From the NCBI GenBank assembly GCA_013298145.1, contig JAAFJO010000003.1:1-64000 (forward strand): a stretch of 64,000 nt of DNA, given 5' to 3'. Under the pieces are notes generated by a model. That model had not been told where the DNA came from. It searched no databases and worked only from the letters and a program-made list of their open reading frames with translations. Positions 25,336-33,191 of this stretch are shown here, one piece after another. Source of the stretch: Betaproteobacteria bacterium. GTDB taxonomy: Bacteria > Pseudomonadota > Gammaproteobacteria > Burkholderiales > Casimicrobiaceae. Both the position numbers and the translations under genes were made by a program. The stretch's first letter is position 1, and each line of letters begins with the position of its first letter.

Positions 25336-27099
25336 ATGCTGCGCATCACCGAACTCAAGCTGCCGCTCGATCATGTCGATGCAGCCCTGCCTGCCGCCAT
25401 CATCGCGCGCCTTGGCATTAAAGCAAGCGACATGGTTCGCTTTAACATTTTCCGTCGCGGGTATGACTCTCGAAAGAAGGCCGACATTCAGCTTGTCTAC
25501 ACGCTCGATGTGGAGCTGGCCTCCGTTGTTGAATCCAGCGTGTTCAGACGCTTGAAGCGCGATCCGCACATCCTCCCGTCGCCGGATACGAGCTACAAGT
25601 TTGTGGTTCCTATAGCAGCCGCCCTCACTCCGACCCTCTGTGAACCTACGGTTCATTCCTCGCTGCGCTCGGAACCACCGCAAGCGGCGTCCTGCGCCAC
25701 TGGCTTGTCCCGTGCTACGGGAGAGAGAGTCAACCGCCCTGTGGTGATCGGCTTCGGCCCGTGCGGAATTTTCGCTGCATTGATCCTCGCGCAAATGGGG
25801 CTGCGACCGATCATTCTTGAGCGTGGCAAAGTCGTTCGCGAGCGCACGAAGGACACCTGGGGTTTGTGGCGGCGACGTGAGTTGAACCCCGAATCGAATG
25901 TGCAATTCGGTGAAGGCGGCGCGGGTACGTTTTCCGATGGCAAGCTCTGGAGCCAGGTGAAAGACCCGAAGCACTACGGTCGCAAGGTGCTTGATGAATT
26001 CGTGAAAGCCGGTGCGCCTGAAGAAATCCTCTTTGTGAGCAAGCCGCACATCGGCACCTTCCGCCTCGTGAAAATGGTTGAACATATGCGCGAGACGATC
26101 ACGAATCTCGGCGGTGAGTTCAGATTTCAGTCGCGCGTGGTGGATGTGCAGATCGAAAAGGGTCAGATCCACGGTTTGACGTATGTTGACGCGAACGATG
26201 AGCGCGTTGAGATCGATACCCATCACGTCGTCCTCGCGATTGGGCACAGTGCGCGAGACACGTTCAAAATGTTGCACGAGCGCGGTGTTTACATCGAAGC
26301 CAAGCCGTTGTCGCTTGGTTTCCGAATTGAGCATCCTCAAAGCATCGTTGATCGCGCGCGCTTCGGCCCCAATGCGGGCAATCCGATTTTGGGCGCGGCG
26401 GATTACAAGCTGGTGCATCACGCATCGAATCAGCGCTCTGTGTATTCGTTTTGCATGTGCCCTGGCGGCACGGTCGTCGCGGCGACGAGTGAGCCGGGGC
26501 GCGTCGTTACCAACGGCATGAGTCAATACTCGCGCAATGAGCGAAACGCTAATGCGGGGATCGTGTGCGGCGTGAACCCTGAAGACTTTCCGGGATACAA
26601 CAAAAACGATCCAAAGACCTTTCTCGCGGGTATCGACTTTCAGCGCAAGTGGGAATCACGCGGCTACGCGCTGGGCGGTGAAACGTATAGCGCGCCGGGT
26701 CAACTCGTCGGCGACTTTTTGAATGGTGTGGCAAGCAAAGAATTCGGCGAAGTGATGCCGAGCTACAAGCCTGGCGTTCATCTCACCGATCTCGCAACGA
26801 GCCTGCCCGATTACGCGATTCACGCAATTCGCGAAGCCATTCCTGAGTTTGACAAACAGATCAAAGGTTTTGCGATGCATGATGCGATGCTCACTGGCGT
26901 TGAAACGCGTACTAGCTCGCCCATTCGCATCAAGCGGCGTGACGATGATTTGCAGAGCATGAACGTGCGCGGCTTGTTTCCAGCAGGCGAGGGCGCGGGC
27001 TACGCGGGCGGCATCATGTCGGCAGGGATTGACGGCATTCGCGTGGCGGAAGCGGTGGCGCTTTCGATGCTTGGTACGTCGAAGAGGGTTGCTGCGTAA
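25336..27099 (+). CDS. FAD-dependent dehydrogenase of the COG2509 type, with in-frame repeat insert
   Basis: 587-residue cytoplasmic flavoprotein of a conserved but uncharacterised family. The ATG at 25336 has GAGG upstream; a TTG two codons earlier is possible. Seen: an N-terminal ~95-residue domain (LRITELKLPLDH to TSYKFVV), the dinucleotide site VVIGFGPCGIFAALILAQMG, ERGKVVRERTKDTWGLWRR, NPESNVQFGEGGAGTFSDGK, SKPHIGTFRLV, FCMCPGGTVVAATSE and the FAD end-motif GLFPAGEGAGYAGGIMSAGIDG. Between the first domain and the dinucleotide site, residues about 96-135 are proline/serine/arginine-rich and unlike relatives, where this linker is short from memory; the DNA here looks like an inserted palindromic repeat with no stop in frame. 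Confidence 0.88.
   Translation: MLRITELKLPLDHVDAALPAAIIARLGIKASDMVRFNIFRRGYDSRKKADIQLVYTLDVELASVVESSVFRRLKRDPHILPSPDTSYKFVVPIAAALTPTLCEPTVHSSLRSEPPQAASCATGLSRATGERVNRPVVIGFGPCGIFAALILAQMGLRPIILERGKVVRERTKDTWGLWRRRELNPESNVQFGEGGAGTFSDGKLWSQVKDPKHYGRKVLDEFVKAGAPEEILFVSKPHIGTFRLVKMVEHMRETITNLGGEFRFQSRVVDVQIEKGQIHGLTYVDANDERVEIDTHHVVLAIGHSARDTFKMLHERGVYIEAKPLSLGFRIEHPQSIVDRARFGPNAGNPILGAADYKLVHHASNQRSVYSFCMCPGGTVVAATSEPGRVVTNGMSQYSRNERNANAGIVCGVNPEDFPGYNKNDPKTFLAGIDFQRKWESRGYALGGETYSAPGQLVGDFLNGVASKEFGEVMPSYKPGVHLTDLATSLPDYAIHAIREAIPEFDKQIKGFAMHDAMLTGVETRTSSPIRIKRRDDDLQSMNVRGLFPAGEGAGYAGGIMSAGIDGIRVAEAVALSMLGTSKRVAA
25620..25738 (+). repeat. Putative palindromic repeat element inside a coding sequence
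   Basis: A run of short hairpins within the flavoprotein gene: GAACC-TACG-GTTC like stems (25642-25653), CCGC-AA-GCGG (25678-25687) and CCCGT-GCT-ACGGG (25709-25721). The left end (CCCTCACTCCGACCCTCT) and right end (GGGAGAGAGAGTCAAC) resemble the ends of the intergenic inverted repeat at 30370-30501. Its length (about 119 bases) and freedom from stops in the host frame suggest a repeat unit that has been absorbed into the protein. Confidence 0.55.
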
Positions 27100-27157
27100 C
27101 TCACATGCGCAGTTGGTGCCCTGCATGAAAGGCTCCGCGCATGCGAAAACCAAACTA

Positions 27158-27262
27158 CTGTCATTCCCGCGAAAGCGGGAACCTACTCTTTCTAGAACAG
27201 ATAACGTTTTGAGGATTCACACTCACGCAAACTGTGGGTTCCCGCTTTCGCGGGAATGACAG
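27158..27262. repeat. Inverted repeat pair with perfect 26-bp arms (dRS3/REP-like)
   Basis: The 26 bases at 27158-27183 are the exact reverse complement of 27237-27262; each arm is itself a hairpin (TTCCCGCGAAAGCGGGAA). Between them is a 53-base spacer of unrelated sequence. The unit, about 105 bp, lies between the flavoprotein stop and the YlqF-type gene. The arm core resembles the ATTCCC-N8-GGGAAT pattern of neisserial dRS3 repeats. The right arm ends 13 bases before the ribosome site of the next gene. Confidence 0.9.
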
Positions 27263-27287
27263 GGTTGAGTTGTGCGGAGGTCTACTT

Positions 27288-28193
27288 ATGGCGATCAATT
27301 GGTTCCCTGGCCACATGCGCACCGCTCGCAAGAAGGCGGAAGAAACGCTCGCGAATGTGGATGTGGTGATTGAGGTGCTTGATGCGCGCTGCCCAGCGGC
27401 GAGCGTCAATCCGATGATCGAGGCGATGCGCTTGGAGCGCGAGCGTCCCGCGCTCAAAATCATCAACAAGATTGATCTTGCGGAAGAGGGCATCACACAA
27501 GCGTGGCTTGCGCATTTCAACGCGCTGCCGAATACCAAGGCGATTGCGATCTCGTGCAAGAAGGTGGGCGATTCGGCGAAAGTGTTGCCCGCTGCGCGCA
27601 CGCTTGCCCCGCATCGCGAAGGGCCGCTGAAACGCTTTCGCGTGATGACAATGGGTATTCCCAACGTCGGCAAATCAACGCTCATCAACGCGCTTATGAA
27701 TTCGCGCACCGCGCCTGTGGGCGATGAACCCGCGGTCACGAAACTCGTCTCGCGCTACAACTTGCCTGATGGCACTTGGCTTTTCGATACGCCAGGATTG
27801 ATGTGGCCGAAGATTGAATTGGAAAGCGATGGCCTGTTGCTCGCAGCGAGTAATTTGATCGGAACCAACGCGTACATCAACGAAGAAGTCGCCACCTACC
27901 TCGCGGAAATTCTTTTGGATCGCTACGCATCAGCGCTCGCAAAACGCTATGCGTTTGATGACAAAACGATGGCTGAGCTTGATGGTCCGGGCGTGATCGA
28001 AGCTATTGCCTTGAAGCGTGGATTCAAAGCCAAGGGCGGTGCGATCGATTATGAGAAAGCGTCGGTCACGCTTCTGAACGATTTCCGAAGCGGCATCATG
28101 GGCCGCATGAGTCTGGAAACGCCACAAACGCGCAATACCCTGTTGGCGGCGCGCGCGGCAGCGCTGGCCGAAGCGCAAGCGCCCGACGCTTGA
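27288..28193 (+). CDS. ylqF: Ribosome biogenesis GTPase YlqF/RbgA family
   Basis: 301-residue circularly permuted GTPase. The ATG at 27288 has a strong GGAGG seven bases upstream; an in-frame start at 27234 would read through the repeat and is rejected. Seen: WFPGHMRTARKKAEETLANV (family start), NKIDLAEE (G4), AISCKK (G5), then GIPNVGKSTLINALMN (G1) and FDTPGLMWP (G3) in permuted order, and an alpha-helical tail. The protein helps mature the 50S subunit in other bacteria. Downstream, a CTCGCCC/GGGCGAG hairpin at 28232-28256 may end transcription but lacks a T run. Confidence 0.93.
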   Translation: MAINWFPGHMRTARKKAEETLANVDVVIEVLDARCPAASVNPMIEAMRLERERPALKIINKIDLAEEGITQAWLAHFNALPNTKAIAISCKKVGDSAKVLPAARTLAPHREGPLKRFRVMTMGIPNVGKSTLINALMNSRTAPVGDEPAVTKLVSRYNLPDGTWLFDTPGLMWPKIELESDGLLLAASNLIGTNAYINEEVATYLAEILLDRYASALAKRYAFDDKTMAELDGPGVIEAIALKRGFKAKGGAIDYEKASVTLLNDFRSGIMGRMSLETPQTRNTLLAARAAALAEAQAPDA

Positions 28194-28332
28194 TTTCGCT
28201 GACGGCGGTTCATAGCGACAGATATGTCGATCTCGCCCCAAGAAGTCAAGGGCGAGGTGTCAAATAACTTTAAATCACGTTACACGTTATACGTGCGCTA
28301 GCCGCGATTTAACAGGGCGTCTGGCTTTATTG

Positions 28333-28995
28333 TTAGTTAGTTTTCGGTTCTACCGCAGCAAGCGCCGCCTCTTGCTTTTCTGCTTCCAGCGTTTCTCGCG
28401 CGACTGCAGCCTTGTAAGCCTCTCGCGATTTCATCCGCCCCACGTACGCAAGACACGCATCGCCCACCGCTTCAATCTTCGCTGAGAGTGACCAAGTGAT
28501 GCAGTGCGTCGCCAATATGTCAGCAAGCGTGAACGAATCGCCCGCGACGTACTGGCGTGTCGCGAGCATCTTCTCGAACACGCGCAGCCCACGCGAAAGC
28601 TGCCATACAGAGGTCGGCTCTAGTTGCGGCACTCGTTTGTCCTCGGGGAGCGCAAAACGATGTTGTGCAATCGCCCAAAGCGGCGACTCAACTTCAGATA
28701 CGGTGTAGAACACCCAGCGATACGTTTCAGCACGAGCTTTCGGATCACTTGGAAGCAAATTCGATTCGGGAAACTTCTCCGCGATGTAGAACACCTGCGC
28801 CATCGACTCAGTCAGCACCAAACCGCCGTCGACGAGCACTGGGATTTTTCCCGCCGGATTAACTGCTTTGAACGCGGGCGATTGTCCTTCGCCCTTCATC
28901 ATCCAAATGCGCTGATAGTCGTAGCTCGCGTGCGCTTCTTCAAGCGCCCACACCGGGCGAATCGAACGTGAATTTTTGCTGCCGTAGATTTTCAT
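28333..28995 (-). CDS. Glutathione S-transferase family protein
   Basis: 220-residue GST. N-terminal domain: MKIYGSKNSRSIRPVWALEE, cis-proline site NPAGKIPVLVDGG, and glutathione site LTESMAQVFYIAEKF. C-terminal helical domain: QYVAGDSFTLADILATHCIT, the conserved GST N-cap motif. The start serine/asparagine region (SKNSRSIRP) suggests a Ser/Asn-type rather than Tyr-type active site. The C-terminus carries an unusual lysine/glutamate/alanine-rich tail. The protein is not closely similar to the GST at 9235-9930. It stands alone, convergent with ylqF. Confidence 0.9.
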   Translation of the reverse strand: MKIYGSKNSRSIRPVWALEEAHASYDYQRIWMMKGEGQSPAFKAVNPAGKIPVLVDGGLVLTESMAQVFYIAEKFPESNLLPSDPKARAETYRWVFYTVSEVESPLWAIAQHRFALPEDKRVPQLEPTSVWQLSRGLRVFEKMLATRQYVAGDSFTLADILATHCITWSLSAKIEAVGDACLAYVGRMKSREAYKAAVARETLEAEKQEAALAAVEPKTN

Positions 28996-29046
28996 AATCT
29001 CGTTAGTCTCTGGAAGTAGCCCGGAGTCTAAGAGAAAGTTGCTCGA

Positions 29047-29373
29047 TTAGAACGCTCGTGCCTGTCTGATCAGCAGGTGAAGCGATGGGGGCGGAGTTCC
29101 CGAAGGCGCGCTTCGCGTCGGCTTGCGCGACGTGGCGCGGTTGAGCACTTGCTCCCAACTATCGATCCAGTGTTCTGCGGTGGACGCAAGTCCTTGTCCG
29201 TCAAGCAATTCGGCGCGCAGTGATCGAAGATGTATGAGGATCGCTGCAGCAAGCCGGGTTGAATCGTAGCCTTCGGCTTGTTCCGAGGCAAAGCGCCCCA
29301 TTAGCTCTGCGAGCCAAGTGAGCCGCTGCACGGTTGGGGCGATGGCCAGTTCGGTAGGTGTCGTAACGTTCAT
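29047..29373 (-). CDS. Small helical protein of unknown function
   Basis: 108 residues, family not recognised. The sequence is mostly helix-forming (VQRLTWLAELMGRFASEQAE, RLAAAILIHLRSLRAELLDG) with a proline/serine/threonine-rich segment near 85-97 and a short helical end. It has no signal peptide and no membrane segment. It has its own ATG with a purine-rich ribosome site (AAGGAGCT) just upstream, which supports translation. It lies between the GST and the EamA transporter, all on the minus strand but with gaps of 50-80 bases. Confidence 0.6.
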   Translation of the reverse strand: MNVTTPTELAIAPTVQRLTWLAELMGRFASEQAEGYDSTRLAAAILIHLRSLRAELLDGQGLASTAEHWIDSWEQVLNRATSRKPTRSAPSGTPPPSLHLLIRQARAF

Positions 29374-29454
29374 GACTGAGCTCCTTCATATTTCGAAGTC
29401 CGCAGTATACGCAAATACGAACGATTCGCAACTGTGTTTGCGTTAAACGAAAAC

Positions 29455-30348
29455 TCAGCGAGTGGCGTTGACCTGGGCGCTGCGTTTTGGCACTACTTCG
29501 TTCAACACCAGAGCCCCAATCACAATCGCGCCACCAATCAAGGTGTTTGACGACGGTATTTCCGATGCGAAGAGCCACGTCCACAACGGACTCATGATCA
29601 CTTCGAGCATGCCAAGTAGCGCGGTTTCCGGCGCACTCAAGTGTTTCGCGGCGCGAATGAGCAACACGCACGGAATCGCGAGCTGGAACACGCCGAGGAT
29701 CGCGAGCAGAAGCACATCCTTCGTGGTCGCTGCAAAGGGAAACGCGAGCGGTAGGGTCACCGCGCACGAAATCAGCGCGCCGATCAACACCGCAGGCGCA
29801 AGATCTACTTTTGCGTGAATACGCTTCATCACGACCAAATTCACCGCAGAGGCGAGCGGCACGCCAAACGCGACCAACATGCCCGCCGCAGCACCGCTCT
29901 TGCCTTCAAGCGCACTGCCAAACATGATCGCCATTCCCGCAATTGCAATAGCAATCGCGATCCACGTGCGCCCCGGAATCGGCGACTTCAAAACAATCCA
30001 CGAGAGCAACGCCGTGATGAGCGGCGCAAGTGCCATCACGATCACAGTGTTCGCTGTTGAGGTCATGGTGAGCGCCACCATGAAGCAGGTGAACATGGTC
30101 GCCCAACACGCACCCGCAATCACGCCCGCCCAGCCGCTCGCTCGCACGTGCGCGATGCCGCCCTTGAAACCCTCGGTCCACATGAACCACACAATCATCG
30201 CAAAGGCGCAGAAGAAGCTCCGCCAAAACGTCACTTCAAATGATTTTGCAGAGTCCAGATGACGCGTGAATACGCCTGCGATGCTCCAGAGGAAACAGCA
30301 TAAGACTAAGGTGAGAACTGCGCGGCGGTGAGTCATTGATGCGGTCAT
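29455..30348 (-). CDS. DMT superfamily permease, EamA domain
   Basis: 297-residue inner-membrane transporter of the drug/metabolite superfamily with ten hydrophobic segments arranged as two EamA halves. Seen: ALTLVLCCFLWSIAGVFTRH-like helix 1 (positions 11-30), FWRSFFCAFAMIVWFMW, NTVIVMALAPLITALLSWIV LKSP, and in the second half ETALLGMLEVIMSPLWTWLF ASEIPS, which are typical. Either ATG 30348 or ATG 30336 (MTHRRAVL) could be the start. The substrate cannot be told. The upstream gap to the MFS gene is filled by a palindromic repeat pair. Confidence 0.9.
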   Translation of the reverse strand: MTASMTHRRAVLTLVLCCFLWSIAGVFTRHLDSAKSFEVTFWRSFFCAFAMIVWFMWTEGFKGGIAHVRASGWAGVIAGACWATMFTCFMVALTMTSTANTVIVMALAPLITALLSWIVLKSPIPGRTWIAIAIAIAGMAIMFGSALEGKSGAAAGMLVAFGVPLASAVNLVVMKRIHAKVDLAPAVLIGALISCAVTLPLAFPFAATTKDVLLLAILGVFQLAIPCVLLIRAAKHLSAPETALLGMLEVIMSPLWTWLFASEIPSSNTLIGGAIVIGALVLNEVVPKRSAQVNATR

Positions 30349-30369
30349 AGTGGAATTTTATTGTTGTTT

Positions 30370-30501
30370 TCCTCTCCCTCTGGGAGAGGTCAACGCGAAG
30401 CGTTGGGTGAGGGAAATACACTCGTAGCAGTATCTGTTGATGAACTGGGTGCGCTTCCCTCACCCGCGCGTTCCGCGCGACCTCTCCCGCAGGGAGAGGA
30501 A
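30370..30501. repeat. Inverted palindromic repeat pair (REP-doublet-like)
   Basis: Two related arms of about 47 bases in opposite orientation, 30369-30415 and 30455-30501, around a 39-base spacer. Each arm carries a strong CTCTCCC/GGGAGAG hairpin followed by a second GC-rich hairpin and a GGGTGAGGGAA (or inverse TTCCCTCACCC) end. The arms differ in the inner hairpin, so they are diverged copies. It fills the gap between the MFS gene end and the EamA gene start and could act as a transcription stop or messenger-stability element. Confidence 0.88.
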
Positions 30502-30502
30502 C

Positions 30503-31726
30503 TTAATGCCCGCCACTCCCATCATTCCTTACCTCCGGAATCGCCAAACAAGACAATCCGGCCGCAACGAAGAGGGCAACACTCGCAAGTAGCGACGCGC
30601 GCCAGCCATTCGTCCAGTTCACGGTCTCGATGAGTCCACCGCCCACGGTGAATCCGGTGCCCATGCCGATCAAAAACACCGTCATGCTCCAGGTAAATGC
30701 CTCGGTGGAATACTCAACGGGTGTGAGCTTGCCGAGTTGCAACGAGAGCGCCGTAATCATCGGCCCGAACGCAAGCCCCGCGAGCACGCACATGAGCACG
30801 TATGGCGCAAACGTATCCATCGCCGCCATCAGCGCCGCGCCGCCCGCGAGCCATGCTGCGCACATGAGGATTTGTTTGTTGAGCGGTGTCTTGACGTGCC
30901 ACGTACCGTACACAAATCCCGCAATTGCACTTGGAATGGAGAGCGCCGCGAAGAGCCAACCGACGAGCGCTTTGTTTCCCGCAAACTCGGCGAACGCGGG
31001 CAGCGAAATTTCCAGCAAACCGATGCCCGTGCCAAACATCGCAGAAAGCAGCAGCGCACGTCGCACAGCAGAAATCTTGAGCGGCCCTGACCAATGTCGC
31101 ACAATGTCTTCACCGCGCTCTACATTGCCCCAGCGCTCAAGCGCACCCGAGCGCGCGAAGAGCCACGTGCCAATGCACGCAAGCGCTGCCGAGCCGAGCA
31201 CTGCTGTCGCCGCATGCCCCGTGAGCAGCGCCACCGTCACTGCGAGCGGCCCCAAGGTGAACGCAAGTTCCATCACAATCGCTTCAAGTGCAAACGCCGT
31301 TTGCTTTTGCGCATCGCTCATCGATGATTTGCGATACATCGCGCGAATCGTCATCGACACTGGAGGAAACGTCCCACCCGCGAAAAACGCACCGACCATC
31401 ACCGCAAGGAGCGGCCACTTCATCCGCACCGCGAGCACCACAAAACAAAGCGCCAACGCACAGAGCACGCCTAGCGGCACCATCACCCGACGCGGCCCAT
31501 TCTGATCAATGAACCGACCAATGATCGGCGCTTGCATCGCCGCTGCAATCATGTAAGCCGCGCTCACCGAACCCGCAGAAGCAAACGAATTCGTCTGCGA
31601 CTGAACAAGCATCGTCAACGCCAACGCATTCATGCCCGCAGGCAACCGCGGCATGATCGACGACAACACAATGCGCCGCAGCTCGCGATCAGCGAAGAAG
31701 GTTTTGTAGGGGGAAAGGTTAACCAA
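30503..31726 (-). CDS. MFS transporter
   Basis: 407-residue permease with twelve hydrophobic segments. Seen: SPYKTFFADRELRRIVLSSI, a start without signal peptide, an amphipathic loop after helix 2 (GRFIDQNGPRRVMVPLG) that matches the MFS motif A (GxLaDrxGxrxxl), and a weaker repeat of it in the second half. The LPAGMNALALTMLVQSQTNS region suggests the family of MFS proteins related to YfcJ-like sugar/drug exporters. Substrate is unknown. Its stop lies right at the end of the repeat pair at 30370-30501. Confidence 0.88.
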   Translation of the reverse strand: MVNLSPYKTFFADRELRRIVLSSIMPRLPAGMNALALTMLVQSQTNSFASAGSVSAAYMIAAAMQAPIIGRFIDQNGPRRVMVPLGVLCALALCFVVLAVRMKWPLLAVMVGAFFAGGTFPPVSMTIRAMYRKSSMSDAQKQTAFALEAIVMELAFTLGPLAVTVALLTGHAATAVLGSAALACIGTWLFARSGALERWGNVERGEDIVRHWSGPLKISAVRRALLLSAMFGTGIGLLEISLPAFAEFAGNKALVGWLFAALSIPSAIAGFVYGTWHVKTPLNKQILMCAAWLAGGAALMAAMDTFAPYVLMCVLAGLAFGPMITALSLQLGKLTPVEYSTEAFTWSMTVFLIGMGTGFTVGGGLIETVNWTNGWRASLLASVALFVAAGLSCLAIPEVRNDGSGGH

Positions 31727-32057
31727 AGAGCGGTATTAAGCTATACATCAGATCGTCCGGTTTGCTAAGGGCTAGACGATAAAAAGCTCACATATTGAAA
31801 AATAATAAAAAGTTGACACTGCCCTTCATAAACCGGGCAGCTTGTACGTGAGCTATAAGAAACAAACCACCGTCGTTTGTAGCGTCGGCACGGTTTAACA
31901 AGCGCCGAATTTGCTGTGCGCGAAGTTCAGTGCGCCGACAAACGACGTTCAATTATCGACGATCACCTCACCTGTCATCCGCGCCTTCGCGAGGATGACA
32001 GCTTGGAGGCGTGTGCGAAACAAGTTCTGCTTAGCCGCGCTGCCGAACGCTACCAAT
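31727..32057. other. 331-base intergenic region with several inverted repeats
   Basis: No gene is seen. Contents: an AT-rich stretch (31780-31812); a perfect TTGACA (31813-31818) followed at once by CTGCCC/GGGCAG (31819-31840), with no convincing -10 box; an interrupted inverted repeat CGTCGTTTGT (31871-31880) / ACAAACGACG (31938-31947) whose match extends imperfectly inward; and a hairpin with 9-bp arms, CTGTCATCC / GGATGACAG (31972-32001), resembling the repeat at 27158. Both flanking genes are on the minus strand. Confidence 0.7.
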
Positions 32058-33023
32058 TTAGGTCGCCGCCGTCGCCGTATCAATAGCCTTCATAACCTCG
32101 GGCGTGAGCTTCGGAACAACCTCAAGCGCTTTCATGTTCTCGAGCACTTGCGCGACGCGTGATGCGCCGGTGATTGCGGTTGAGACGTTCGGGTTCTTTA
32201 AGCACCATGCGAGCGCGAGCTGCGCGATGGAGCAGGAGAGATCGCCTGCGATGGGGCGGAGTTTTTCTACCGCCGCGATCTTTTTCGGATCGTTGATACG
32301 TTCGGCGAGCCACTCGTAGCCTTTGAGGGCCGCGCGTGAATCATCCGGTACGCCCTTGGAGTATTTGCCGGTGAGCAGGCCCGAGGCGAGCGGACTCCAG
32401 ATCGTGGTGCCGATGCCTAGGTCCTGGAACACGCGGGCGTACTCCTTTTCCATGCGATCGCGCGCGAAGAGGTTGTACTGCGGTTGCTCCATCACAGGCT
32501 TATGCAAATGATGACGCTCGGCGATTTCGTACGCGCCGCGAATTTCCTCGGCGCTCCATTCGCTCGTGCCCCAATACATCGCTTTCCCTTGCGTCACCAT
32601 GTCGCTCATGGCGAAGACGGTTTCTTCGAGCGGTGTGTTTGCATCTGCGCGGTGGCAGAACACCAGATCGACGTAGTCAAGTTGCAGGCGCTTCAATGAG
32701 CCATCAATCGCCTGCATCAAGTATTTGCGATTGAGCGTGTTTTTTTCATTAGGGGCGTCATTGATGCCCCAGTAAAACTTCGTTGAAACGACGACTTGCG
32801 CGCGACGCCAACCGAGTTGTTTGAGCGCCTCGCCCATGATCGTTTCCGACATGCCGCGCGCGTACACCTCGGCGTTATCGAAGAAATTCACACCGGCATC
32901 CCACGCGGCGGCCATGCATTCGACGGCAGCCTTAGTATCGACTTGATTGCCGTAGGTGACCCACGATCCAAAAGAGAGTTCAGAGACTTTAAGGCCGGAG
33001 CGGCCGAGACGACGGTATTGCAT
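32058..33023 (-). CDS. Aldo/keto reductase, potassium-channel beta-subunit-like branch
   Basis: 321-residue NADP(H)-dependent TIM-barrel reductase. Seen: [20 protein letters not shown], the catalytic tetrad residues in [11 protein letters not shown] (Asp, Tyr), VVSTKFYWG (Lys) and [10 protein letters not shown] (His), [19 protein letters not shown], and the NADP site near the end, [17 protein letters not shown]. The pattern matches the YghZ/KCNAB beta branch, which reduces small aldehydes such as methylglyoxal. It is full length. It stands alone between two repeat-bearing gaps; the physiological substrate is unknown. Confidence 0.93.
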   Translation of the reverse strand: MQYRRLGRSGLKVSELSFGSWVTYGNQVDTKAAVECMAAAWDAGVNFFDNAEVYARGMSETIMGEALKQLGWRRAQVVVSTKFYWGINDAPNEKNTLNRKYLMQAIDGSLKRLQLDYVDLVFCHRADANTPLEETVFAMSDMVTQGKAMYWGTSEWSAEEIRGAYEIAERHHLHKPVMEQPQYNLFARDRMEKEYARVFQDLGIGTTIWSPLASGLLTGKYSKGVPDDSRAALKGYEWLAERINDPKKIAAVEKLRPIAGDLSCSIAQLALAWCLKNPNVSTAITGASRVAQVLENMKALEVVPKLTPEVMKAIDTATAAT

Positions 33024-33191
33024 AGCTTCTTTCAGAACAGGACGATGCGCTTACGCGCTGAGACGACGGTGCTTCGCACCCAAGACGACACGGCTCTCGC
33101 CGCTAAGGTCCAAGCATAACGAATTGAGTTGCACGAAATTCGCAATCGTTCCGTATGGCAACGCGGCCGCGTTAACAGTATGAGTTGTTAA

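Noticed and set aside
25240..26526. 428-codon open frame opposite the flavoprotein gene
   Set aside because: Composition is Arg/His-rich with no recognised motif, while the plus strand encodes clear FAD-binding motifs.
30630..31505. 291-codon frame opposite the MFS gene
   Set aside because: Serine/proline/alanine-rich mirror of transmembrane codons.
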